Of a stretch of 64,000 nucleotides of DNA, positions 1 to 8,186 are shown in pieces. The translations under genes were made by a program, and so were the position numbers. The DNA comes from Streptomyces sclerotialus (lineage in GTDB: Bacteria > Actinomycetota > Actinomycetes > Streptomycetales > Streptomycetaceae): positions 3,496,501 through 3,560,500 of the forward strand of contig NZ_JBFOHP010000002.1 of assembly GCF_040907265.1 (NCBI RefSeq), read 5' to 3'. Position 1 is the stretch's first letter; each line of letters opens with the position of its first letter. The notes under the pieces were generated by a model, which made no database searches, was not told the origin of the DNA, and saw nothing but the letters and a program-made list of their open reading frames with translations.

Positions 1-1656
1 AGCCTGGACATGGCCTACATCAGCCTGCACGACCCGGTCACCGGCGTCGGCACGGTGCAGGCCATGGACGGCCACTGCTCGGCGCTCACCCCCGGTTTCA
101 CCGTGCCGCGTGGGGCCGGCCTCGGTAACGCCGCGACCGCGACCAACGCTCCTTACTGGACCTCGGACTACCTGAACGACACGACCATCACCCACTCCCC
201 CGAGATCGACAGCACCGTGCGGGCCGAAGGGCTGCGGGCCGTGATCGCCGTCCCGCTGCGCAGCAACGGCACCTATCTCGGCGCTCTCTACGCGGGTCAC
301 CGCGCCGTACGGCACTTCACGCCCGAGGAGGTGGCCCAGATGGGCACGCTCGGGGAGATGGCGGCGGCCGCGCTCGACACCATGAAATGGGTGGAGAGCG
401 TCCGGGCCGGCGCCCGGGAGAGCGCGGACGAGGCGCTCGCGGTGGAACGGGAACTGCGGATGGCCCAGCGCCTGGCCCGCGCCCAGTCGGCGCTGCTCGA
501 CGAGGTGGCCGACGGCGCGGGGCCGCGGCAGCTGCTGACCACGGTCGCGGAGCTGCTCGACGGCTGGGTACTGCTGGAGGACGCCGACGGGCAGGCCCGC
601 GGCAGCGCCGGCGTGCCGCCGCTGACCCCGCCCGACCCGGCGGCGCTGCGCGCGGTGGCGCTGGAGGCGCACGCCGACCGGCGGGTGGTCCCGTGCGGTG
701 CGGACCACTGGGTGGCCCCGGTCTTCTCGGACCGTACCCAGCTGGGACAGCTGGTGCTGCACCGGACCACGCCCCTGGACGAGGACACGACCCGGCTGGT
801 GTATGCCTGTGCGCGCGTCGTGGCGCTGGTGATGCGGCGGCGCGGCGGGCCGGAGGACCCGGCGGCCCGTGAGGAGCTCCTGGAGGCGCTCCTCACGCCC
901 GGCCCCGGCTCGGCGAACCGGCTGCGGACCCAGGCCCGGGCCGTGGGGCTCGACCTCAGCGAACCGTACGTCGTGCTCGCGGCCCGGCCCACGGACGGCA
1001 TGACCGACCGGGTGCGGGCCTGGGCCCGCGCGTACGCCCGTGACCGGCACGGTCTCCAGGTCTGCCGCGACGACCACGTGGCCCTGCTGCTGCCCGGCGA
1101 GGACGCCGTGGCGGAGGGGCACGCCACCACCGGCCGCGCCGCGACCGCCGGCTGCCCGGTGACCGTGGGCGTCGACGGCCCGCTGACCGGGCCGGAGCCG
1201 GTGGCCCCGGCGTACCGGCGTGCGGTACGGGCCCTGGGCGCGCTCGCCACCCTCGGCGCCACCTGCTGTGTGGCGTCCGCCGGGGACCTGGGCTCGCTGA
1301 CCATGCTGCTCACCGAGGAGCGGGACGTGGACGCCTTTGTCCGCCACACGATCGGTCCGGTCCTGGACTTCGACGCCCAGCGCTCGGCGGACCTCGTCGT
1401 CACGCTGGACGCGTACTTCCTGTCCGGCGGCAGCCCGACCCGGGCCGCCGAGCAGCTCTTCATCCACCCCAACACCGTGTCCCGGCGCCTTGAGCGGGTG
1501 AGCGAACTGCTCGGTGCCGGCTGGCAGGAGCAGGCCAAGTCCCTGGAGATACAGCTGGCCCTGCGCATCCACCGGATCCGCCAGTCACTGGAGTCCAAGG
1601 ACGAGCCGGCGCGGCCGGAGGGCCCGGCAGCGCCGGACGCCCTGGACGCCGTGTGA
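1..1656 (+). CDS. GAF-domain, PucR/CdaR-type HTH transcriptional regulator (5' end outside window)
   Basis: The open frame runs in from the left edge without a stop, so the start lies outside the window; the ATG at 10 is probably internal because the residues before it already read as GAF sequence. About 551 residues are visible. The first ~120 look like the second half of a GAF sensory domain (AVIAVPLRSNGTYLGALY, then FTPEEVAQMGTLGEMAAAAL). A central region resembles the PucR/CdaR GGDEF-like fold. The C-terminal part, about residues 462-500 counted from the ATG at 10, holds the PucR-type helix-turn-helix (GGSPTRAAEQLFIHPNTVSR). The family consists of cytoplasmic DNA-binding regulators that sense small molecules. 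It converges on the IS701-like gene with an 11-base gap. It may be a core-chromosome gene bordering the biosynthetic locus rather than the cluster regulator. Confidence 0.85.
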   Translation, partial: SLDMAYISLHDPVTGVGTVQAMDGHCSALTPGFTVPRGAGLGNAATATNAPYWTSDYLNDTTITHSPEIDSTVRAEGLRAVIAVPLRSNGTYLGALYAGHRAVRHFTPEEVAQMGTLGEMAAAALDTMKWVESVRAGARESADEALAVERELRMAQRLARAQSALLDEVADGAGPRQLLTTVAELLDGWVLLEDADGQARGSAGVPPLTPPDPAALRAVALEAHADRRVVPCGADHWVAPVFSDRTQLGQLVLHRTTPLDEDTTRLVYACARVVALVMRRRGGPEDPAAREELLEALLTPGPGSANRLRTQARAVGLDLSEPYVVLAARPTDGMTDRVRAWARAYARDRHGLQVCRDDHVALLLPGEDAVAEGHATTGRAATAGCPVTVGVDGPLTGPEPVAPAYRRAVRALGALATLGATCCVASAGDLGSLTMLLTEERDVDAFVRHTIGPVLDFDAQRSADLVVTLDAYFLSGGSPTRAAEQLFIHPNTVSRRLERVSELLGAGWQEQAKSLEIQLALRIHRIRQSLESKDEPARPEGPAAPDALDAV

Positions 1657-1667
1657 CGCACGGCGGA

Positions 1668-2861
1668 TCAGGCGGCCAGGGAGCCGCTCGGCCCGGGGAC
1701 GGCGGTCATGGGGGCCGTGTCACCGGTGCCGGCGGTCAGTGCCCGGGCGGCCAGGGCCACCGACACCATCGTCATGTGCCGGTGCCACCCCTGGAAGGAG
1801 CGGCCGCCGTAGTCGCGGAGCCCCGCCCCGGCGGCCCGCGCCAGCGCGTCGGCGTGCGGTTCGGGCAGCTCGCTCGCCTCGTGCAGCACGTGGGCCGGGG
1901 CGGTGACGTCGGTCAGCCACACCTGGTCCGGCCAGGGCCCGGCTCCGGACCACTCGCCGACCAGGGTCAGCGCGCCACGGCCGTCCTGCCGCGTCGCGGC
2001 CGGGACGGCGGAGTCGGTGAGGCCGGGCAGCAGCACCCGCAGCGCGGCCACCGAGCCGCGCCCGCCGGGCCGGAGCGCGGTCCTGACGCGGCTGCCCGCC
2101 GTGGAGAGCAGCTGGTGGGCCGGGAGCGGGCGGCAGTTGAAGCCCTGCAGCTTGCGGTCGGCGAGCACCACCGGGACCGAGCCGTTGATGCGCAGGAGCG
2201 CCGGGACGCGTGCCGCGCCGAGTCCGCGGAGCAGGGTGGGGAGGGCCGCGTGCCGCGCGTCGGAGATCACCGGCCGCAGCCGGGCCGGCTGCCGCGCCAC
2301 CGTCTCCAGGACCGTGCGCACCGCTCCGTCCTCGGCCGACGCCGGGGGCAGGTAGCCGGTCGGTATCCGGGCGCGTTTCCGCCGGACCGGATCGCTCAGC
2401 CAGCTCTCGGGCAGATGCAGGTACCAGTTCACGGGTACTTCGAAGCCGTTGGACACCTGCCAGAGCCCCCACCCGAACTGGGCGTTCACGCTCTGCCCCG
2501 CCTCCGGCACGTACCTGCGCTCGACGCCGACCGAGCAGTCCCCGGTCTTGGTGAGGACCAGCGGCCGCGCCACCCAGGCTCTGGGCGGCGCGACGCGTCC
2601 GAGGAAGCCGGTCAGCGCCTCCCGCACGGGCTGCCAGTCCCAGCAGGAGCCGGCGACGAAGTGGTGGAACCGCTGTTCCGCCGCCGGGTCGGCGGCGCAG
2701 GTGGCGAGGTTGCGGGCGTTCTTGCGGCCGCTCACGCTCAGCATGCCGCGCAGGTACTCCATGGCCGTTCTGCGCTGATCGGCCCGGCGGAGCGAGGCGA
2801 ACACCTCCGAGCCCAGTTCGGCGATCACAACCTCGTTGTCTTGGGTGACGGTCGGAATCAT
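1668..2861 (-). CDS. IS701-like transposase-fold protein, catalytic residues degenerate
   Basis: This 397-residue protein has the overall layout of IS701-family DDE transposases: an N-terminal helical part (GSCWDWQPVREAL, 71-83), a central RNase-H-like region and the terminal family motif RSFQGWHRHMTM (353-364). The catalytic positions are altered. Where IS701 enzymes have a VVDDTG-type motif, this reads LVLTKTG (101-107), so the first Asp is gone. The second Asp (VISD, 198-201) remains. The Glu expected before the RSWRGWHRH-type motif is Gly (DYGG, 350-353). I saw no terminal inverted repeats or target duplications, so it is unlikely to be a live insertion sequence. Start: ATG at 2861 with a GAGGA-type ribosome site. 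It ends the leftward operon about 200 bases after the thioesterase gene. Such IS701-like proteins often sit in Streptomyces gene clusters; a non-transposing role is my inference. Confidence 0.7.
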   Translation of the reverse strand: MIPTVTQDNEVVIAELGSEVFASLRRADQRRTAMEYLRGMLSVSGRKNARNLATCAADPAAEQRFHHFVAGSCWDWQPVREALTGFLGRVAPPRAWVARPLVLTKTGDCSVGVERRYVPEAGQSVNAQFGWGLWQVSNGFEVPVNWYLHLPESWLSDPVRRKRARIPTGYLPPASAEDGAVRTVLETVARQPARLRPVISDARHAALPTLLRGLGAARVPALLRINGSVPVVLADRKLQGFNCRPLPAHQLLSTAGSRVRTALRPGGRGSVAALRVLLPGLTDSAVPAATRQDGRGALTLVGEWSGAGPWPDQVWLTDVTAPAHVLHEASELPEPHADALARAAGAGLRDYGGRSFQGWHRHMTMVSVALAARALTAGTGDTAPMTAVPGPSGSLAA

Positions 2862-3059
2862 CGGTACGTCGTCCTCTGCCGTGCGGTCGGTCGGATGCGG
2901 TGATCCGACATTCCCGGTGACCGCGATTCCCGGACAAGGGGATCCGCCCACATCGCGCGCGCCCCTGCTGGTGGCACCGCCCGGCCTGCCGGGACGCCCC
3001 GGGGCCCCGGGCCGCCGGGACATTCCGGACAGGTGCCACGGACACCACCCCGCTGGCGC

Positions 3060-3758
3060 TCAGACCGCCGTCCGCTGCGTCACCTCCTCCAGCCAGGCGC
3101 CGAGTCCGGGCGAACGCAGCAGGTCGGAGTGGCCTCCCGGGAAGACCCTGCGGGTGCAGCCACCGCTGGTGGCGTCCGCCCACCCCGCGACACCGGCGGG
3201 CGTGACCAGCGGGTCCGACGCGCCGTGTGCCACGGCCACCGGGCAGTGCAGCTCCCGGTACGGCGACGCGGTGAACTCCCGCAGCAGCAGGAGGTCCGCC
3301 CGTGCCGTCTCCACCACGATCTCCCGCCACCCGTCGGAGCCGTCGGCCGGCAGCAGGCCGGGGTCGATACCCTCCAGGTAGGCGGCGGTCTCCGGCAGAC
3401 CGCGGACGGCCGCCTCGGCCACCGTGACCAGCTGGGGGGCGTCGGCGCCGATGACCACCAGCCCGGCCACCGCCGTCCCCTCCTCCACGAGGCGCGCGGC
3501 GGTGGCGTACGCCAGGTACGCGCCGTAGCTGTGGCCGACGAGCAGGGGTGCGGTCACCGCCCTGCGCCGTACCTGGGCGGCGCAGGCGGTCACCACCTCG
3601 TCGAAGGAGCCGGCCGGCGTGCCGAAGTCCCGGCCGAACCGGCCCGGGTAGCGCACCAGCCAGGCCGGCTGCGCCACCGTGGCGAGCAGCTCCTTGAACT
3701 CGCCGCCGAACGACCCCGCGCCCGGGAAGACGGCCACCCCGCCGGGTCCGGCCGTCAC
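3060..3758 (-). CDS. Type II thioesterase
   Basis: This 232-residue alpha/beta hydrolase belongs to the family of external thioesterases that clear or release acyl groups from carrier proteins. The N-terminus has FPGAGSFGGEF, typical of the family; the nucleophile elbow is GHSYG (Ser77); an HGASDPLV segment supplies the likely catalytic Asp; and GGHSDLL places the catalytic His near residue 210. Start: GTG at 3758, whose bases overlap the TGA of the upstream asparagine synthetase gene (GTGA), implying translational coupling. With only one adenylation-carrier protein in the locus and no integrated thioesterase domain, it could be either the editing enzyme or the release enzyme. It acts in the cytoplasm. 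Confidence 0.88.
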   Translation of the reverse strand: MTAGPGGVAVFPGAGSFGGEFKELLATVAQPAWLVRYPGRFGRDFGTPAGSFDEVVTACAAQVRRRAVTAPLLVGHSYGAYLAYATAARLVEEGTAVAGLVVIGADAPQLVTVAEAAVRGLPETAAYLEGIDPGLLPADGSDGWREIVVETARADLLLLREFTASPYRELHCPVAVAHGASDPLVTPAGVAGWADATSGGCTRRVFPGGHSDLLRSPGLGAWLEEVTQRTAV

Positions 3759-5533
3759 AGTCCCAGCCCCAGTTCGTCCATCACCACGGCGATGCTGATG
3801 GCGCTGAGCCGGAAGTCCCACTTGTCGGCGCCCCGGGAGCGCGGGTCGGTGTCCAGGCAGCCGGCGGGGAAGAGGCCGGCGGCCCCGACGAGGTCGCGCC
3901 AGCGGTCCCAGGTGCGCCGGTCGGTGACCTCGCGCAGGTCGTACGCGGTGAACCCGTGCTTGCCCCGGCGCAGCACGGACTCGGGAACGATGCCCTCGTA
4001 CGCCGTCTTGAGGCACGCCTTGCCCTCGAAGTCGACCATCTTCCGCGCGTCGCCGGTGCGCTGCGCGAGGGCGACGACCCCGTTGCCGAGGAAGGGGTAG
4101 CGGCCCTCGACCGAGCTGCCCATGAGCATCAGGTCGCCGTGGTCGCCGAGGAGGTGGCCGGACAGCTGGACGTACACGTCGGCCACCGAGCGCAGCTGCA
4201 TCCTCGACAGCGACGCGACCTCCTCGTCGGAGAACGGGATCAGCCGGGTCCGCCAGAACTCCTGGCCGGCCAGCTCCTGGCGTACCTCCGGCGTCAGATA
4301 GTCCGTCCGCCGCCCCGCCAGCTTGCGCCAGTCGACCTCCCAGCCGAAGTCGGCCCGTCCCCAGGCCTGTTCGTTCTCCGCGCGGGCGCCGCGCCCTGCC
4401 CGGGCGACGCCGTCGAAGGCGTACGAGTCGTACCCGAAGAACAGCTCGTCGGCGCCCTCGCCCGAGACGACGCCCTTGATCCCGGTGGCCCGTACGGTGT
4501 CCGCCAGCATCATGGCGGCCACGTTGTACGTCTCCCGCTGCGGATAGCAGCAGTGCCGGATCATCTGCTCGAACTTCGTGGCGATGTCGGACCGGCTGCA
4601 CAGCACCTGCTCGTGCTTGCTGCCGACGGCCGCCGCCACCTCGCGCTGGAAGCGGCCCTCGTCGAGCGCCGGGTCGTCGAAGACCGCGGAGAAGGTGCGC
4701 AGGGGCGAGGAGAGGAGGCCGGACACCTCCGCGACGATGGCCGTGGAGTCGAAACCGCCGCTGAGGTAGGCGCCGATCTCCACGTCGGCGTGCAGCCGGT
4801 CGCGGACCGCCTGCCGCAGGGTGTCCCGGATCTCCTCCCCCGACACCGTGTCGTCGGCGGCCGAGAAGTCGCCGTAACGCCAGTACCGCTCCGTCCGGGG
4901 CTCCAGGCCCGACCCGAACCGTACGGCGCACCCCGGCGGCACCGCCGCGACGCCCCGTACCAGGGTGCGCGGCGCGACGATGTTCCCCAGGGAGAAGTAC
5001 TGGTCCACCGCCCCGAGGTCCACCTTCCACGCCTCGGTGACCGACTGCACCAGCGGCTTGAGCTCCGAGCAGAAGTGCAGCTGGGAGCCGGCCACGGTGT
5101 AGTGCAGGGGGCAGACCCCGAACCGGTCCCTGGCCAGGAACAGGCTGTTGTCCGTGCGGTCGAGGACGACGGTGGCGAACTGGCCGTCGATCCGGCTCAG
5201 GCCCTGGATCCCGTACCGCGCGACGAGTTCGGGGATGACGGCCACGTCGACGCGGTTGGCGCCGCCCGCCGTACCGAGCTCCTCGTGCAGCTCACGGGCG
5301 TTGTAGACCTCGCCGTTGGTCATGGCGACGTAGCGTCCGGCGCGGTCCTCGGCCGGCTGCCAGCCGTCCGTGAGCCCGTTCATGCCGAGCCGGCCGAGCT
5401 TGGCGGACAGTACGTCGGTGTTGAGCGAATAGGTCTCGTCGGGTCCGCGGTGGACGAGCCGGTCGTGCATCGCGGCGGCGACGCCGCGGTCGAGCCGGCC
5501 GTCCGGTGCGTAGGTCCCGCACACTCCACACAT
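3755..5533 (-). CDS. Glutamine-hydrolysing asparagine synthetase (AsnB-type), cluster-embedded
   Basis: At 592 residues this is full length for AsnB. The N-terminal Ntn glutaminase is intact: Cys2 after the initiator Met (MCGVCG), RLVHRGPDE (25-33), TNGEVYN (72-78) and RIDGQFA (114-120). The C-terminal synthetase domain has the PP-loop SGGFDS (258-263) and SGEGADELFFGY (357-368). AsnB enzymes convert Asp, ATP and Gln-derived ammonia into Asn via an aspartyl-AMP. The intact Cys2 argues against a beta-lactam synthetase, which lacks glutaminase activity. Start: ATG at 5533 with GGAG upstream, three bases after the stop of the adenylation gene. Because that adenylation domain has an Asp/Asn-like code, this enzyme may supply Asn to the pathway or amidate a pathway carboxylate; the sequence does not decide between these. 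Confidence 0.9.
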   Translation of the reverse strand: MCGVCGTYAPDGRLDRGVAAAMHDRLVHRGPDETYSLNTDVLSAKLGRLGMNGLTDGWQPAEDRAGRYVAMTNGEVYNARELHEELGTAGGANRVDVAVIPELVARYGIQGLSRIDGQFATVVLDRTDNSLFLARDRFGVCPLHYTVAGSQLHFCSELKPLVQSVTEAWKVDLGAVDQYFSLGNIVAPRTLVRGVAAVPPGCAVRFGSGLEPRTERYWRYGDFSAADDTVSGEEIRDTLRQAVRDRLHADVEIGAYLSGGFDSTAIVAEVSGLLSSPLRTFSAVFDDPALDEGRFQREVAAAVGSKHEQVLCSRSDIATKFEQMIRHCCYPQRETYNVAAMMLADTVRATGIKGVVSGEGADELFFGYDSYAFDGVARAGRGARAENEQAWGRADFGWEVDWRKLAGRRTDYLTPEVRQELAGQEFWRTRLIPFSDEEVASLSRMQLRSVADVYVQLSGHLLGDHGDLMLMGSSVEGRYPFLGNGVVALAQRTGDARKMVDFEGKACLKTAYEGIVPESVLRRGKHGFTAYDLREVTDRRTWDRWRDLVGAAGLFPAGCLDTDPRSRGADKWDFRLSAISIAVVMDELGLGL

Positions 5534-5536
5534 CGG

Positions 5537-7267
5537 TCACACGCTCCGATCGCGCAGTTCGTCGGTGAGGGTACGCAGACTGTCCGCACGCAGGATGTCG
5601 CGGACGCCGGCGTCCATCCAGCCGAGTTCCTTCAGCTTGTTGACCAGGATCACCGCGGAGGCCGAATCGCCGCCGACCTCGAAGAAGTTGTCGTCGAGGG
5701 CCACGTCGTCCACGCCGGTCAGCTGCCGTACCAGGGCCAGGACCTGCTCGTCGGGGCCCGCGGCGGCGGCCGTCGCGGCGGACGTGGCGGCGCGGCTCGC
5801 CCGCAGGGCGTCCCGGTCGACCTTCCCGTTCCGCGTGTAGGGCACCGTGTCGATCTGCTTGATCACCGACGGCACCTTGTAGGCGTCGAGGGTCTTCTCC
5901 AGATGCGCGCGCACCTCTCGCGAGGAGGCGGCGCCCTGGTAGTAGCAGACCAGCGCGTCGGCGCCGCCCTCCGTGCTCTCGTGCGCCTCGGCGGTCACCA
6001 CCGCCTCGACGACGGACGGCACGCGGCAGGCCGCGATCTCGACCTCACCGGGGTCGATGCGGTAGCCCCGCACCTTCAGCTGCCGGTCGAGGCGCTCGAC
6101 GAAGTGGACCTGTCCGTCGCGGAGCTCGACGATGTCCCCGGTGCGGTAGACGCGGTTCCCGTCACCGTCCGCGAAGCGCCGCAGCCCCTCGGCGGTCAGG
6201 TAGCCGATCGCGACGCTCTCGCCGGTGATGACGAGCTCACCACGGGCCCCGGCCGGGACGGTGGTCCCGGCACCGTCCTCGGCGGGCAGCGGGACGACCT
6301 CGTACCCGCAGTCGCCCACCACATCGCCCAGCGGCACCGAATCGGCGCAGTCGGCGGGGTCCAGGACACCGGTGAGGAAGTTGCAGACGGTGGTCTCGGT
6401 GGTCCCGTACGCGTTGTGGAACGCCGTCCTGGACGACCACTTCTGCACCACGGCCTGCCGGCACGCGCCGCCGCCGTTGATCACGTGCCGCAGGCGCATG
6501 GCGTCGGTCGGCTCCGTGGCGGTCAGCGCGAACGGCGTCGTCTTCAGGTGCGTGATGCCGTACTGCTCCAGGGTGCCCTGGAGAACCGGGCCCGGGCCGA
6601 GCCGTGCCTCGTCGAGCACCACCAGGCACCCGCCCCCGGTCAGGGTCCACAGGATCTCGGTGATGCAGCCGTCGAAGGTCAGGCGGGCGAACTGCAGGGT
6701 GCGGGTACGGGTGTCGACCTCCAGCACCCGCACGTGGTCACGGATCATCGGGGCCAGCGGACCGACGCGGACCAGCACGCACTTCGGCTCGCCCGTGGAG
6801 CCGGAGGTGTGGATGGCGTAGCCGATCCGGTCCCGGCCGCCGGTGATCTCCCCGGCGGCCGCGAGACGGTTCGGTACGTCCGCCGCACGCCACTCGTCGC
6901 GTGCCACCTCCAGCTGGGGCGCGTCGGTGCCGGCGGGCGTGGTGGCGACCATGCGGACGCCGAGCGAGGAGACCTTGGTCCGGTTCGACGCGACGCTGTC
7001 CCGCGGGTCGAGGAAGACGAAGGGGCGGCCGGCCTTCAGGGCGCCGGCCATGGCGATGATCGAGCCGGCGGTCCGTACGGCCTCGATGCCGATGAACTCG
7101 TCCGGTGCGGTGAGCACGTCGAGCTGTGCGGTGAACTTGTCGATCCGTTCACCGAACTCCCGGTAGCTGATCACCCCGTTCGCGGATTCCAGGGCCGGGC
7201 GCTCGGGGTGGTCCCGGACGACGTTCCCGATGGCCTCGGTGACTGATGTCTGCTGCTGCGCGGTCAT
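5537..7267 (-). CDS. Stand-alone NRPS adenylation-peptidyl carrier protein (A-T didomain)
   Basis: The 576 residues contain only an adenylation domain and one carrier domain, with no condensation domain. Core motifs seen: A3 HTSGSTGEPK (153-162), A5 NAYGTTE (285-291), A7 YRTGDIV (374-380), A10 NGKVDR (480-485). The carrier motif is VGGDSAS with the phosphopantetheine Ser at 535. Aligning by eye to the GrsA Phe domain gives specificity residues D199, G200, T203, K242, I263, G265, A286, V294, C295, K482 (DGTKIGAVCK). This shares seven positions with Asp-type codes such as DLTKLGAVNK, so Asp, Asn or a close analogue is the likely substrate (inference). Start: ATG at 7267. It sits between the FAH-family gene and the asparagine synthetase gene. 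The Sfp-type transferase at 12963 could activate its carrier domain. Confidence 0.92.
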   Translation of the reverse strand: MTAQQQTSVTEAIGNVVRDHPERPALESANGVISYREFGERIDKFTAQLDVLTAPDEFIGIEAVRTAGSIIAMAGALKAGRPFVFLDPRDSVASNRTKVSSLGVRMVATTPAGTDAPQLEVARDEWRAADVPNRLAAAGEITGGRDRIGYAIHTSGSTGEPKCVLVRVGPLAPMIRDHVRVLEVDTRTRTLQFARLTFDGCITEILWTLTGGGCLVVLDEARLGPGPVLQGTLEQYGITHLKTTPFALTATEPTDAMRLRHVINGGGACRQAVVQKWSSRTAFHNAYGTTETTVCNFLTGVLDPADCADSVPLGDVVGDCGYEVVPLPAEDGAGTTVPAGARGELVITGESVAIGYLTAEGLRRFADGDGNRVYRTGDIVELRDGQVHFVERLDRQLKVRGYRIDPGEVEIAACRVPSVVEAVVTAEAHESTEGGADALVCYYQGAASSREVRAHLEKTLDAYKVPSVIKQIDTVPYTRNGKVDRDALRASRAATSAATAAAAGPDEQVLALVRQLTGVDDVALDDNFFEVGGDSASAVILVNKLKELGWMDAGVRDILRADSLRTLTDELRDRSV

Positions 7268-7298
7268 GTGTTCCCTGCCTCGCCCGTCACGTCGCTGT

Positions 7299-8135
7299 TC
7301 ACTTCACGGTGTGGGCGAGCACGCCCACACCCTCGACCACCGAGGTGATGGCGTCCCCCGGGCTGATCACGGCGGCACCCGGGGTGCCCGTGCAGATGAC
7401 GGTGCCCGGTGCGAAGGTCCGGCCCGCCGTGAAGTACTCGACGAGGTAGCCGAGGTCGTACTTCATGGCGGAGACCTGCGCGGAGGCGACGACCTCGCCG
7501 TTGCGCACGGTCGACACGCGCAGCGCGGCGAGTTGTTCGTCGTCGAACTCGTCGAGCGTGACCAGCTGCGGGCCCACGCTGCAGAACGTGTCGAAGCCCT
7601 TGGCCCACGGGATGTAGCGGGGGTTCTCGCGGATGACATCCTCCGCGGTCATGTCGAGGACGGCCGTGACGCCCGCGACGACGTCCCGCCAGTCCTCGCG
7701 CCGGACGTTCTTGCACTCCTTGCCGATGACGAGGCCCAGCTCCGCCTCCGCCGTGACCCGTTTGCTCTGGGACGGCAGCTCGATCGTTCCGCCGTTGCCG
7801 ATGAGGCAGTTGCCGGGACGCAGGTACGAGCCGGGGCCGGAGGCGGGCTGCTGGGTCTCCAGGTCGCCCGCGTGTCCGCGGTAGTTCAGTCCGGCCCCCC
7901 AGATGTCACCGCCGTCGGCGACGGTCGCCGCCTCCGTGAGCCGGACCTCCGTACGCTCCCCGGCCGGCCGGGCGGCGAGCCGCTCGGCCAGCTCCCGCCT
8001 GCGGGCCCCGTCGAGCAGATCGGTGACGCGCCGGACGTCCTCGAATCCCTCGATGCCGCTCAGCGGTACCCATCCGTCGCTGTCGGCCGCGAATATCCGG
8101 TGGCCGCCGTCCTGCTCGAACCGTGCCAGTCGCAC
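7299..8135 (-). CDS. Fumarylacetoacetate hydrolase (FAH) family enzyme
   Basis: The 278-residue protein has the FAH fold signature: GLNYRGHAGD (82-91), the metal-binding EAE pair (Glu130 and Glu132 in AEAELGLVIGK), a downstream KGFDTF segment and CTGTPG near the C-terminus. Family members use a divalent metal for C-C bond hydrolysis of acylpyruvates, hydration of 2-oxo-4-enoates or decarboxylation of oxaloacetate-type acids; the exact reaction cannot be read from sequence. Start: GTG at 8135 preceded by a strong GGAGGAG site. It lies 31 bases upstream of the adenylation gene and 51 bases downstream of the aldolase-like gene, so the three are likely co-transcribed. Pairing with a 4-hydroxy-2-oxovalerate-aldolase-like enzyme suggests shared 2-keto-acid chemistry. 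Confidence 0.85.
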   Translation of the reverse strand: MRLARFEQDGGHRIFAADSDGWVPLSGIEGFEDVRRVTDLLDGARRRELAERLAARPAGERTEVRLTEAATVADGGDIWGAGLNYRGHAGDLETQQPASGPGSYLRPGNCLIGNGGTIELPSQSKRVTAEAELGLVIGKECKNVRREDWRDVVAGVTAVLDMTAEDVIRENPRYIPWAKGFDTFCSVGPQLVTLDEFDDEQLAALRVSTVRNGEVVASAQVSAMKYDLGYLVEYFTAGRTFAPGTVICTGTPGAAVISPGDAITSVVEGVGVLAHTVK

Positions 8136-8186
8136 CGTTCTCCTCCAAGTGTCGTGTCGAATGCGGTGAATTCCGTACGGGAGCGC

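Noticed and set aside
1668..3060. Active insertion sequence
   Set aside because: Degenerate catalytic residues and no terminal inverted repeats or target duplications seen.
3755..5533. Beta-lactam synthetase reading of the AsnB-like gene
   Set aside because: The glutaminase Cys2 and its supporting motifs are intact, unlike in beta-lactam synthetases.
3956..7246. A 1096-codon plus-strand frame opposite the asparagine synthetase and adenylation genes
   Set aside because: Composition is Arg/Gly/Val-rich without domains, and the opposite strand encodes well-defined enzymes.
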